A DNA stretch of 27,786 nucleotides. It comes from JANLTP01 sp031363055. GTDB lineage: Bacteria > Pseudomonadota > Gammaproteobacteria > Burkholderiales > Burkholderiaceae_E. A program made the translations under genes and the position numbers. The notes under the pieces were generated by a model that saw only the letters and a list, made by a program, of their open reading frames with translations, made no database searches and was not told the origin of the DNA. The stretch spans positions 1 to 27,786 of the forward strand of contig JANLTP010000157.1 in the NCBI GenBank assembly GCA_031363055.1. The letters run 5' to 3'. Below, piece by piece: positions 14,899 through 23,101 of the stretch. Positions within the stretch are counted from its first letter, which is position 1. Each line of letters opens with the position of its first letter.

Positions 14899-17800
14899 AT
14901 GGCTACGAATCTCGGCACCGCGCTGCGCGATGTAACGCTCGACGATAAATACACGCTCGAAAAAGGCCGCGTACTGATCAGCGGCAACCAGGCGCTGGTG
15001 CGTCTGCTGCTGTTGCGCCGCGAGCTCGATCGCAAGGCAGGCCTGAACACGGCGGGCTTTGTTTCGGGCTATCGCGGCTCGCCGCTGGGTGGCTTCGATC
15101 TGGCGCTTTGGGCGGCCAAGCAGCGGCTCGATGGTGCGCAAGTCGTGTTTCAGCCCGGGGTCAACGAGGACCTCGCAGCGACCGCTGTCTGGGGTACGCA
15201 ACAGCTCAAGCAGTTTCAGGATGTTACCGTCGATGGGGTGTTTGCCATGTGGTACGGCAAAGGGCCCGGTGTGGACCGCGCGGGCGATCCGATCAAGCAC
15301 GGTAACTACTCGGGCACGCATGCCAACGGCGGCGTTCTCGCGGTATTCGGCGATGATCATCCGGGCAAGTCCTCGACGATCGCCCACCACAGTGAACAGA
15401 TGATGGCCGGGCATTCGATCCCGGTGCTTTACCCGTCTGGTGTTGGCGAGTTCATCGCCTTTGGGCTGCTGGGCTACGATCTGTCGCGCTACAGCGGCTG
15501 CTGGGTCGGCATGAAGGTGGTCAATGAGACCATCGAGCAGACTTCGACGATCGATTTCGATGTCGCGAGCTTCAAAGTTGAATGCCCCGATCGCACCGAC
15601 TTGATGCCGCCCGAAGGCGTCAATTATCGCGGTGGCTTCGCGCCCTTGCAGGACGAAAGCATTTTGGTTCGCAGCAAGCTGCCGCTGGCGCAGCGATTCG
15701 CGCGTGCCAACGGCATCGATCGGGTCGCGTTGGGTAATGGTTCGGCGAATGCTGCGTCGAATGGCTCGGCGAACGGTTCGGCGAGCAGCGCCGGCACCAG
15801 TCGCTTCGGTCTGGTCACCGCCGGCAAAGCCTTCCAGGACACGATGCAGTCCCTGCGTTACCTCGGCATCGACGATGCGCGCGCGCGAGCGCTTGGCGTC
15901 GCGGTCTACAAGGTCGGCATGATCTGGCCGCTTGAGCCGATCGGTATGCAGGAATTCGCGCAAGGCAAAGACGAACTCTTCTTCATCGAGGAAAAGGCTG
16001 CCTTCCTCGAGCCGCAGGCCGCAGCAGTGCTCTACAACTTGCCGCAGCGGCCCCGAATTGTCGGCAAGACCGACGATAAGGGTGCGTCCCTGGTATCGCT
16101 CGAAATGCTGCTCGAACCGGTCGATATTGCGATCGCGCTCGCGGGCCGGCTCCAGTTCAATGGTATCTGGGATGCCGACCTCGAAGCGCGTTTGCAGGCC
16201 ACGCAATCCTATCGTCGCGCCTTGCTTGCGGTCAGTGTCAGCAGCGCGCGCCGGCTACCGTTTTTCTGCTCGGGTTGCCCGCACAACACCTCGACCAATG
16301 TGCCCGAAGGTTCGCTGGCGATCTCCGGCATCGGCTGCCACGGCATGGCGATTTGGGCCAAGCCCGGCACTACTCTTGTCGGCACGCAGATGGGCGGGGA
16401 AGGCATGAACTGGGTGGGCCTGCATCGCTTCACCAAAACCAAACACATGTTCCAGAATTTGGGCGACGGTACCTACTATCACTCGGGTCTGTTGGCCATA
16501 CGCGGCGCGGTAGCCAGCGGCGCCAACATCACCTACAAGATTCTGTTCAACGACGCGGTCGCGATGACCGGCGGCCAGGCGATTGACGGGCCGATCTCGG
16601 TCGGTGCGATCGCGCATCAGGTGTTGCACGAGGGCGTGAAGAAGGTGATCGTGGTGAGCGATGATCCCAGCCGTTACGACGCCTCCTCGGGCCTGCCGCA
16701 AGGCTTGGGCGTCGTGCACCGCGACGAACTCGATCGGGTACAGCGCGAGTTGCGCGAAATCGCCGGCTGCACGGTGATGATTTATGAGCAGACTTGCGCG
16801 GCAGAGAAGCGGCGCCGCCGCAAGCGCGGCAAGTTCGCCGATCCCGAAAAGCGCATGTTCATCAACGAATCCGTCTGCGAAGGTTGTGGTGACTGCTCGA
16901 CGCAATCGGGCTGTGTGAGCATTGAACCGAAGGAGACGACGCTCGGTCGTAAACGCAGAATCAATCAATCGAGCTGCAACAAGGACTACAGTTGTGTGAA
17001 GGGATTTTGTCCGTCGTTCGTCACCGTCTATGGCGGCCAGCCGAAGAAGCCGAAGGCGGTTGCGGCTGACCTGTCAGATCGTCTGTTCGGTGCGCTACCC
17101 GTACCCGCCGTGTCGGCTATGCAAGACGGCGGCTACGGTGTCATGATCGCCGGTATCGGCGGCACCGGCGTCATTACCGTGGGCGCGGTGCTGGCGATGG
17201 CCGCACACCTCGAGGGCCACGCGGCCTCGGCCTACGACATGACCGGTCTGTCGCAAAAGAACGGTTCGGTATACAGCCACCTGCGCATCGCCGAAACACA
17301 AGCCGACATCTACAGCCAGCGCTTGGGTCTCGGCGAAGCCGGGCTGGTGCTGGGCTTCGACATGGTGTCGGCGCTGTCCGACGAGTCGTACCGCACCCTC
17401 GCGTCCGAGCGTTCGCGGTTCCTGGCCAACGAGCGCGTACAGCCGATGGCAACCTTGAACTTTAACCCCGACGATAAGGTCGACACCGGTCTTCTACAGC
17501 GCAAGATTCGCGAGAAGCTCGCCGACGACCGGATCGCCTATGTCGACGCGACCGGTATTGCGACGGCGCTGTGCGGTGACAGCATCGCCACCAACCTGTT
17601 CATGGTCGGTGTCGCCGCGCAACGCGGGTGGCTGCCAGTCAGCATCGCCGCCATCGAGCAGGCAATCGAACTGAACGGCATTCAGATCGAACTGAACCAG
17701 CGCGCATTCGCATTCGGCCGACTTTGGGTGCATGACGCGGGCAAGATTCGCGACCTGCTCGGCGCCTCGGCGCCAACGCCGCAGACACCGGCGGCGCAAA

Positions 17801-18474
17801 GCTTCGACGAAGTGCTGGCTGAACGCCGCCAGTTGCTCACTGAGTATCAGGACGCCGCCTACGCACAACGCTACACATCGTTAGTCGAACAAGTGGTTCA
17901 GGCCGAGGAACGCCTGCGGCCCGGCAGCCGTGAGCTGTCGACCAGCGTCGCGCGCTATGCGGCGAAACTGATGGCCTACAAGGACGAGTACGAAGTCGCC
18001 CGCCTGTACAGCGACCCAGCGTTCATGACCCGGCTCAAGAGTGAATTCGACGGTGAGCTGAAGCTTGCTTTCAATCTCGCGCCGCCGCTGTTCGCCAAGC
18101 GCGATCCGCAGACCAAGCACTTACTCAAGCGCGAATACGGCGCCTGGATGTTCAAGGCGTTCGGCGTGCTGGCCAAGTTGCGCTTTCTGCGCGGCGGCGC
18201 GTTCGATCTATTCGGCCGCACGCAGGAGCGGCGGATGGAGCGCCAGCTCGTGAACGAATACGAGCAGACGATTCGCGAGCTGCTGCCCAAGCTGAACATG
18301 CGCAATCTGGCCGCTGCGGTCAAGGTCGCCGAGTTGCCGCAGAAGATTCGCGGCTTTGGCCATGTGAAAGAGCAGGCGATGCTGGCGGCGGTTGACCTGC
18401 GCAAACAGGCGCTTTTGGAGTTTGCGCAGGCCGATAAAGTGATCAGGATTTCGGAGGCGCAGCGGGCGGCGTAG
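14899..18474 (+). CDS. Fused indolepyruvate ferredoxin oxidoreductase family protein (IorA-IorB fusion)
   Basis: The ATG at 14899 has AGAGG at 7 nt; a TTG at 14869 is a poorer alternative. The 1191-residue protein has the 2-ketoacid oxidoreductase layout. First comes an alpha-type pyrimidine-binding domain (GFVSGYRGSPLGGFD, VNEDLAATAVWGTQQ). A thiamine-diphosphate domain follows (FFCSGCPHNTSTNVPEG, GIGCHGMAIW, TQMGGEGMNWVG, ILFNDAVAMTGGQ). Then a ferredoxin-like cluster region has Cys660/663/666/671 and Cys693/699/704. A gamma-type IorB domain (GIGGTGVITVGAVLAMAAHLEG, about 750) and a C-terminal helical extension (ESRELSTSVARY-like) complete it. It oxidatively decarboxylates aryl- or branched-chain 2-oxoacids to acyl-CoA, passing electrons to ferredoxin. 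An unusual Gly/Ser/Ala/Asn linker (279-301) is inserted between the first two domains. It is monocistronic here. Confidence 0.95.
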   Translation: MATNLGTALRDVTLDDKYTLEKGRVLISGNQALVRLLLLRRELDRKAGLNTAGFVSGYRGSPLGGFDLALWAAKQRLDGAQVVFQPGVNEDLAATAVWGTQQLKQFQDVTVDGVFAMWYGKGPGVDRAGDPIKHGNYSGTHANGGVLAVFGDDHPGKSSTIAHHSEQMMAGHSIPVLYPSGVGEFIAFGLLGYDLSRYSGCWVGMKVVNETIEQTSTIDFDVASFKVECPDRTDLMPPEGVNYRGGFAPLQDESILVRSKLPLAQRFARANGIDRVALGNGSANAASNGSANGSASSAGTSRFGLVTAGKAFQDTMQSLRYLGIDDARARALGVAVYKVGMIWPLEPIGMQEFAQGKDELFFIEEKAAFLEPQAAAVLYNLPQRPRIVGKTDDKGASLVSLEMLLEPVDIAIALAGRLQFNGIWDADLEARLQATQSYRRALLAVSVSSARRLPFFCSGCPHNTSTNVPEGSLAISGIGCHGMAIWAKPGTTLVGTQMGGEGMNWVGLHRFTKTKHMFQNLGDGTYYHSGLLAIRGAVASGANITYKILFNDAVAMTGGQAIDGPISVGAIAHQVLHEGVKKVIVVSDDPSRYDASSGLPQGLGVVHRDELDRVQRELREIAGCTVMIYEQTCAAEKRRRRKRGKFADPEKRMFINESVCEGCGDCSTQSGCVSIEPKETTLGRKRRINQSSCNKDYSCVKGFCPSFVTVYGGQPKKPKAVAADLSDRLFGALPVPAVSAMQDGGYGVMIAGIGGTGVITVGAVLAMAAHLEGHAASAYDMTGLSQKNGSVYSHLRIAETQADIYSQRLGLGEAGLVLGFDMVSALSDESYRTLASERSRFLANERVQPMATLNFNPDDKVDTGLLQRKIREKLADDRIAYVDATGIATALCGDSIATNLFMVGVAAQRGWLPVSIAAIEQAIELNGIQIELNQRAFAFGRLWVHDAGKIRDLLGASAPTPQTPAAQSFDEVLAERRQLLTEYQDAAYAQRYTSLVEQVVQAEERLRPGSRELSTSVARYAAKLMAYKDEYEVARLYSDPAFMTRLKSEFDGELKLAFNLAPPLFAKRDPQTKHLLKREYGAWMFKAFGVLAKLRFLRGGAFDLFGRTQERRMERQLVNEYEQTIRELLPKLNMRNLAAAVKVAELPQKIRGFGHVKEQAMLAAVDLRKQALLEFAQADKVIRISEAQRAA
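15733..15789 (+). repeat. Degenerate 12-bp repeat encoding a Gly-Ser-Ala-Asn linker
   Basis: Within the indolepyruvate oxidoreductase gene the unit GGYTCGGCGAAY recurs three to four times, once altered to GCTGCGTCGAAT. It encodes NGSANAASNGSANGSASS (about residues 280-297). The tract sits between the N-terminal domain and the block RFGLVTAGKAFQD, so it looks like an interdomain spacer grown by repeat slippage. Confidence 0.75.
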
Positions 18475-18493
18475 GTAATCCCAACTCAATCCG

Positions 18494-18526
18494 GAAGCGC
18501 TCGAGAAGCGCTCCAGAAGCATTCGA
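18494..18526. repeat. Three 11-bp tandem copies after the IorAB stop
   Basis: GAAGCGCTCGA, GAAGCGCTCCA and GAAGCATTCGA follow each other without gap, beginning 20 nt behind the TAG at 18472-18474. No terminator-like T-run follows. They belong to a set of short tandem repeats near stop codons in this window. Confidence 0.8.
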
Positions 18527-18561
18527 ACTAACCAAGGTCCAACATCGCTAGACCATTGACA

Positions 18562-18580
18562 CCCCTCAAACGAGGGGATG
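18562..18580. promoter_or_regulatory. CCCCTC-AAAC-GAGGGG inverted repeat, candidate response-regulator site
   Basis: A perfect 6-bp inverted repeat with a 4-nt centre (18562-18577), followed by ATG. It lies 63 bp before the response-regulator start at 18641. A TATGCT (18601-18606) downstream could be the -10 box, placing the element upstream of the promoter where an activator would bind. A similar CCCTCA..TGAGGGGAT sequence precedes the lipoprotein gene at 21211. Confidence 0.5.
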
Positions 18581-18640
18581 CAGTGAATGCTGCAAGGCGA
18601 TATGCTCGGCTGGTCTTTAAGGAATGAACTTTATCGTGTC

Positions 18641-19255
18641 ATGAAAACTCTTCTGGTTGATGATCATGCTCTATTTCGTGCCGGACTTCGACTGCTGTTG
18701 GGTACGATCGATCGCCAGCTTCAAATTTTCGAAGTGGCCACCATCGGTCAGGCGCTGGAGGTCTCCGGGCAGCATCCTGATTTGAATCTTTGCCTGCTCG
18801 ATCTTGCGCTGAAGAACGAAAACGGTATTGACGCGATCGTTCGTCTGAAGACTGTGGTGCCCAATGTGGCTGTGGTGGTCGTCTCGGCCAGCGAAGAGAA
18901 CAGCAGTATTTATGCGTGCATCGAGGCCGGTGCCATGAGCTTCATTTCGAAAAGTTCGCCACCCGAGGTCTTAACCAATGCGCTGCGCCGGGTACTCGGT
19001 GGTGATATTTATTTGCCCGAGCAAATGGCTGGCGCTGCCATCGATTCAAATCGGCCGAAGCCAAGTCTCTCTCCTCGTCAAAGTGAAGTCATGCGTGGAT
19101 TGAGCCGAGGACTGCCGACAAAATTGATCGCTCGCGAACTTGCGCTTTCCGAGCACACGGTGCGCGAATATATCGCCGCGATATACAAACACCTTGATGT
19201 CCACAATCGCACCGAGGCGGTGATCACGGCAGCCCGACTGGGCCTGCGAACGTGA
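18641..19255 (+). CDS. NarL/FixJ-family response regulator (REC plus LuxR-type HTH)
   Basis: The ATG at 18641 gives a 204-residue protein beginning MKTLLVDDHALFRAGL, the usual NarL-family start. Asp7 and Asp8 form the acidic pocket, Asp54 (CLLDLAL) is the phosphoacceptor and Lys104 (FISKSSPPEVL) the conserved lysine. The LuxR HTH is LSPRQSEVMRGLSRGLPTKL (143-162) followed by IARELALSEHTVREYIAAIYKHL, then VHNRTEAV. Upstream in-frame ATGs at 18587 and 18602 exist, and 18602 even has an AAGG before it, so a longer N-terminus cannot be excluded. The stop overlaps the kinase GTG by 4 nt (GTGA), so the pair is translationally coupled and almost certainly cognate. It probably binds promoter DNA after phosphorylation by that kinase. 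Confidence 0.93.
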   Translation: MKTLLVDDHALFRAGLRLLLGTIDRQLQIFEVATIGQALEVSGQHPDLNLCLLDLALKNENGIDAIVRLKTVVPNVAVVVVSASEENSSIYACIEAGAMSFISKSSPPEVLTNALRRVLGGDIYLPEQMAGAAIDSNRPKPSLSPRQSEVMRGLSRGLPTKLIARELALSEHTVREYIAAIYKHLDVHNRTEAVITAARLGLRT

Positions 19256-21102
19256 AGAACCACCCCGCCCCGACAAGTTACTCCACCTCGACGGGCCCCT
19301 CCATCTCGACAGGCGGCAAGGAGGGCGATGACCAGGCCATCCAACAAGAAGCGTCGCTGGAGTTGGTGAAGCTGCATGCCAACATGCTTAAACGCATGCC
19401 AGTCATCCAGGCCTTCCTCATATTGAGTTTCTGGTTGCTCATTTCTTCGTCCATTTCAGGAACGCAGTTTCTGGTTTGGGCCGCAGTGAGCTTTTCGGTG
19501 GAGTGCTTGCGGGCCTATTACGGCACGCAAGCGCTAAAAATTACCGTATCCTCGCGCGCATCAACCGAACACCGACGATTCACCATTCTTGCGACGCTCG
19601 CCGGCGGCGCCATTGGTGTTTCGGCCATCCTGTTCCTGCCCGTGCTTACGGTGGAACAGCGTGCTGCGGTGGGCTTCCTGCTGACGGGTATTCCGGCTGC
19701 TGGTGTCGCCGTCTCGCAGGCATCGAGATACATCATTGGCGGCTACGCGTTGGGAATACTGATTCCTGCAAGCCTTGCCTGGGGCCAGGTCTACCCCGAT
19801 CAAGCCTACGGTATGTTCGGACTCGCGATTGTCTACAGCATTGTCCTGATGGCGGTCGCAGCGGATAACGAAAAGATGGTGTTCCGCTCAATTGCCATTC
19901 GCCACGAGCGTGACCGGGTAGTCCTCGAGCTCGAAAGAAGCAACGCCGAAGTACGGCAGGCGATGTCCAAGGCCGAACGGGCCGCACAGGCCCGCGCCCG
20001 TGTGCTCGCTGCGGCAAGTCATGACCTTCGTCAACCTTTGCAGGCCCTCTCGGTCTATAGCGCCATTCTGGCGGCTAGTCCCACTGCGCAGACGCTCAAG
20101 GAAGTCGGCCATGACGTTGATCAGATCGTTCGATCGCTCGGCAGTCTTCTCGGTGGTTTGCTGGACCTGTCCAGACTATCGTCAGACTACTACGTACCCG
20201 ACAAACAGGTGTGCTCGCTGGACCGGATCGTCAACGGCGTGTGCAATGAACTGCAGACACTCGCCAGCGACAAGGGCTTGAGCTTGTCTCGGCACCTGAC
20301 CCCGGTCGCGTTGCGGACGGACCCGGTCGCGCTCGGCAGGATCGCGCGCAACTTGATCGAGAACGCGATCAAGTACACCGATGTCGGCGCGGTGACCGTT
20401 AATACAACAGCCGCTCATGGCATGGCGATCCTGACGGTCAGTGACACCGGCAAGGGTATTCCTCATTCGGAGCAAATTCGTATTTTTGAAGAGTTCTATC
20501 AAGTCGACAATCCTGGGCGAGATAGAAGCCTTGGCGTCGGTTTGGGGCTGGCGATCGTTCAGCGATTGTGTGAACTGCTGAGCGCGAAGATTGAGCTTGA
20601 GTCTGCGCCGGCCCAGGGCTCGAGCTTCAGCATCTCCTTTCCGGACGTTCTTGAAACCGAGGCTCATCGGGTCCCGGTTGCGCCGATCGTTCAGGAAGGG
20701 ACATTCGATGGCACCAAGGTGTTCCTGATTGACGATGAGGTGGACATCGTAAAAAGCATGAGCAAGTTACTCGCGCTATGGGGAATGACCGTTCATACCG
20801 CCGAGTCGGCGCCTACGTTGATTCAACATTTCCTGGCAAGCGGCAAGCCAGACCTGCTGGTTGCAGATTTGCGGTTGGGCAAAGGCGAGCACGGCGCGGC
20901 GCTTGCCCAGCAGCTCCGAAGTAAATATGGTGACTTCCCGGTACTCATCATCACCGGCGAGACCGCTTCGGAGGCACTGCGGGCAGCCGTCGACTTGGGA
21001 TATCCCGTGATGCAAAAGCCCATCGCACCTGAGGACCTGCGCCAGGCGATCGAGGCTTGTCTGAAGGAGTTTCAGGCGAAGACTGTCGCGGATGCGCGCT
21101 AG
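19252..21102 (+). CDS. Hybrid sensor histidine kinase with C-terminal receiver domain
   Basis: Translation starts at a GTG overlapping the response-regulator stop. The 616-residue protein has a polar N-terminus and about six hydrophobic segments (roughly 51-70, 72-90, 111-130, 140-156, 161-178, 187-204) with short loops, so it senses within or at the membrane rather than through a large periplasmic domain. A coiled segment (219-250) leads to HisKA with the phosphoacceptor His257 (AASHDLRQPLQAL). HATPase_c follows: N-box LIENAIKYTD (368-377), G1 SDTGKGIP (397-404), F-box IFEEFYQ and G2 GVGLGLAIV (428-436). A receiver domain comes last, with Asp494/Asp495, phosphoacceptor Asp539 (LLVADLRLG) and Lys589 (VMQKPIAPEDL). 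Phosphate could pass from His257 to its own Asp539 and to Asp54 of the regulator. The signal is unknown. The stop lies in a 14-bp tandem repeat. Confidence 0.94.
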   Translation: MKNHPAPTSYSTSTGPSISTGGKEGDDQAIQQEASLELVKLHANMLKRMPVIQAFLILSFWLLISSSISGTQFLVWAAVSFSVECLRAYYGTQALKITVSSRASTEHRRFTILATLAGGAIGVSAILFLPVLTVEQRAAVGFLLTGIPAAGVAVSQASRYIIGGYALGILIPASLAWGQVYPDQAYGMFGLAIVYSIVLMAVAADNEKMVFRSIAIRHERDRVVLELERSNAEVRQAMSKAERAAQARARVLAAASHDLRQPLQALSVYSAILAASPTAQTLKEVGHDVDQIVRSLGSLLGGLLDLSRLSSDYYVPDKQVCSLDRIVNGVCNELQTLASDKGLSLSRHLTPVALRTDPVALGRIARNLIENAIKYTDVGAVTVNTTAAHGMAILTVSDTGKGIPHSEQIRIFEEFYQVDNPGRDRSLGVGLGLAIVQRLCELLSAKIELESAPAQGSSFSISFPDVLETEAHRVPVAPIVQEGTFDGTKVFLIDDEVDIVKSMSKLLALWGMTVHTAESAPTLIQHFLASGKPDLLVADLRLGKGEHGAALAQQLRSKYGDFPVLIITGETASEALRAAVDLGYPVMQKPIAPEDLRQAIEACLKEFQAKTVADAR

Positions 21103-21139
21103 CTGATCCCTGCTAGCTGATCCCTGTTAACCGATCCCT
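21098..21139. repeat. Three 14-bp tandem copies spanning the kinase stop codon
   Basis: GCTAGCTGATCCCT occurs twice in exact form (21098, 21112) and once as GTTAACCGATCCCT (21126). The kinase TAG (21100-21102) lies in the first copy. The third copy also supplies the left arm of the strong hairpin that follows, so repeat number could affect RNA folding. Confidence 0.88.
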
Positions 21140-21163
21140 CAATATGAGGGGATTGAGGGATCG
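21132..21163 (+). promoter_or_regulatory. 12-bp perfect hairpin before the lipoprotein gene
   Basis: CGATCCCTCAAT (21132-21143) and ATTGAGGGATCG (21152-21163) are perfect reverse complements with an 8-nt loop. There is no T-run, so it is not a standard intrinsic terminator, though it could stabilise the 3' end of the kinase mRNA. Nested inside is CCCTCA-ATA-TGAGGG, which resembles the element before the response regulator (18562). It could therefore be a regulator-binding site for the lipoprotein gene, whose ATG is 47 nt downstream. Confidence 0.55.
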
Positions 21164-21210
21164 CTCAGGGGCATGCAAACTGGCTACCAGAACACACTCT
21201 GGAGACCACC

Positions 21211-22239
21211 ATGAAATCTCGTTCACAATGGACCTACTTCCACAATCTTGCGCTTTCGATTACTGTGCTTGCCGGATGTGGTGGTGGCGGTGGCGACAGT
21301 CCGACCGCAGTCAGTTCGGGTGTGGCGGCATCCTCGCCAGCGGCAGCGCCAACGCCGGTTGCAGCGCCGGTTGCAACGCCGGCACCGACGCCTACCGCAG
21401 CTCCGATGCCAACATCAGCTTCGACCAATCTCAACGATCCAGCCAACGCCATCCGGCTCGCTGCGGCCATGAGCCAGACGACCTGGGTGGTCGGCACGCT
21501 GACACCAGTCAAATGGACCGGCGCAAATTACAAAGTGCCGTCGCGCACCGACGTGTCGGGTTGTGTAAGCGTCGTCTATAACAATGCTGATGGGGTACCG
21601 GGCATCGGTGATAAATTTTCGTTTCTGGTGAACAACTGTGCCACCTCAAACGTTGCCGGAAGCGCTACCCTCAGCCGGGAAACCGTATCGAGTCTGCTCG
21701 CGATCTCGAATCCGGCATTGCCCGAGTCCGGCGCTTGGGAAGTCAGTGAATCGCTGTCAGGGTCAGGTACAACGGCCTGGGACACAGCAGTCACCGGCAA
21801 CATTCGCTCGAAAGGTCAGAGCACGACTTCGCTGACCGGTACCCAAAAGATTAGCCACCGGTCCAACGGTAGTCAGCAGGATGCACTGCAGAGCGGTCGC
21901 TTCAGTGCCAAGGGTATCCACGACGGCATTGCCTTCGACTACGTAATCGAGACCAGCTACACGTGCAACTATTCGGCCGATTCGACTAATTCGAAGAAAG
22001 CGATTGAATCGACCTGTTCGGCAAGCCTGGCCACACTCAAGGGCAATCTGAACGGCGGAAATGCCGAAGCAACCTTGGTCCAGACTAACGCGGGCGCCGC
22101 GACCTTCGACATTGTTCAAGCTGGTCAAACCATCAAGGTGTCAAAAAATCTTTCGAACGGCGACTACACGGTCAGCATCGCCAACGGCCAGCAGTTTGTG
22201 ATTACAGCAGTCGCGTTTGAAGCGATCGCGCGTTATTGA
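21211..22239 (+). CDS. Putative lipoprotein with Pro/Ala-rich linker, unknown function
   Basis: The ATG at 21211 is preceded by GGAG at 6 nt. The 342-residue protein has a signal peptide with lipobox LAGC (Cys23) followed by five glycines, a common way to extend a lipoprotein away from the membrane. Residues about 28-70 are a low-complexity Ala/Pro/Thr/Ser linker made of near-repeats (APVATPAPTPTAAPMPT). The mature domain is rich in Ser, Thr, Gly and Asn with alternating hydrophobic residues and paired cysteines (SGCVSVVY, VNNCATS, YTCNYS, ESTCSAS), consistent with a disulfide-bonded beta-sheet fold. I do not recognise the family. Its position behind the two-component pair and the shared hairpin suggest it may be a target of that regulator; this is inference. 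Confidence 0.85.
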   Translation: MKSRSQWTYFHNLALSITVLAGCGGGGGDSPTAVSSGVAASSPAAAPTPVAAPVATPAPTPTAAPMPTSASTNLNDPANAIRLAAAMSQTTWVVGTLTPVKWTGANYKVPSRTDVSGCVSVVYNNADGVPGIGDKFSFLVNNCATSNVAGSATLSRETVSSLLAISNPALPESGAWEVSESLSGSGTTAWDTAVTGNIRSKGQSTTSLTGTQKISHRSNGSQQDALQSGRFSAKGIHDGIAFDYVIETSYTCNYSADSTNSKKAIESTCSASLATLKGNLNGGNAEATLVQTNAGAATFDIVQAGQTIKVSKNLSNGDYTVSIANGQQFVITAVAFEAIARY

Positions 22240-22258
22240 GCGGTCGCAGACCTATGCG

Positions 22259-23023
22259 TCAGACGCCGCCATCGACTGCAATGTTCTGACCGTTCACATA
22301 GGAATTCAGTTCCGAAACTTGAAAGAGCACCACCGCCGCGACATCTTCTGGCCGGCTGACTCTGCCGAACGGCGATGTCGCATCGAGTGTGCGGATGTCG
22401 GCGCTGCCTCGTGCCTTGGCCAGACGCCGACCCATTTCAGTGTCTGTCAGCGACGGGCTGACGATATGGGTACGAATCCCGTAGGCGCGTTCCTCTTTGG
22501 CCAGGGTCAATGCCAAGGCCTCCATGGCCGCTTTGGCAATCGAATACGGAGCGCCGTTCGCCGCATATTTGCGCGTCGCAACGCTCGACACCATGACAAT
22601 ATCGCCGCGGCCCAAGGTGCGCATTTGCGGGATCAGGAATTGGCACAGATGGAAGGGCCCCATGACATGCACGCCGAACAGTCGCTCGGGTTCGGTCGGG
22701 TCGGTATCAACGACTTTCTGGCCGCGGCTGCTGATACCCGCGTTATTCACCAGAATATGCACCCCGCCAAAATCCCGAAGTACGTCTTCAGCCAATTGCC
22801 TGGCCTCGTCGCGGCGCTCGACTGAGGCAGCATAGGCACGCGCCTTGCGGCCAAGCGCTTCGATAGCTACGACGACCGCTTGTGCGGATGCGTCATCACG
22901 TTTGTAGTTGATTGCCACGTCGGCACCGGCCTGCGCGAGTTGAAGCGCAATGGCCTTACCAATGCCACGGCTGCCTCCGGTGACTAAAGCGACGCGGCCT
23001 GCGAGCGAAATCTGGATTGACAT
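22259..23023 (-). CDS. Short-chain dehydrogenase/reductase (classical SDR)
   Basis: The ATG at 23023 has GGAG at 7 nt. The 254-residue protein is a classical SDR: TGGSRGIG cofactor motif (15-22), NNAG (93-96), catalytic Ser147 (MVSSVA), Tyr160 and Lys164 (PYSIAK), and a typical end NSYVNGQNIAVDGGV. The Asn-Tyr-Lys-Arg after the second strand, rather than an acidic residue, favours NADP(H). The family oxidises alcohols or reduces ketones. It lies 78 bp behind the esterase and in line with it and the monooxygenase, so it may interconvert the alcohol and ketone that feed Baeyer-Villiger oxidation. The substrate cannot be read from the sequence. Confidence 0.93.
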   Translation of the reverse strand: MSIQISLAGRVALVTGGSRGIGKAIALQLAQAGADVAINYKRDDASAQAVVVAIEALGRKARAYAASVERRDEARQLAEDVLRDFGGVHILVNNAGISSRGQKVVDTDPTEPERLFGVHVMGPFHLCQFLIPQMRTLGRGDIVMVSSVATRKYAANGAPYSIAKAAMEALALTLAKEERAYGIRTHIVSPSLTDTEMGRRLAKARGSADIRTLDATSPFGRVSRPEDVAAVVLFQVSELNSYVNGQNIAVDGGV

Positions 23024-23101
23024 GTCAAATCTCCAAGTATACGAACGGGTGGCTTCAAAGCACTGACCTTACCGGAAATCGTGCAGCGTAGCTTTCTTGA
23101 A

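Noticed and set aside
14737..16206. Long minus-strand open frame (489 codons) opposite the indolepyruvate oxidoreductase
   Set aside because: It mirrors a GC-rich coding gene. Its Arg/His/Ala-rich text has no family motif, whereas the plus strand has a full set of conserved motifs.
18624..18644. Mini-ORF of six codons whose TGA overlaps the response-regulator ATG
   Set aside because: Its ATG directly abuts AAGGA with no room for normal initiation, and such short frames arise by chance. It does not support a leader peptide.
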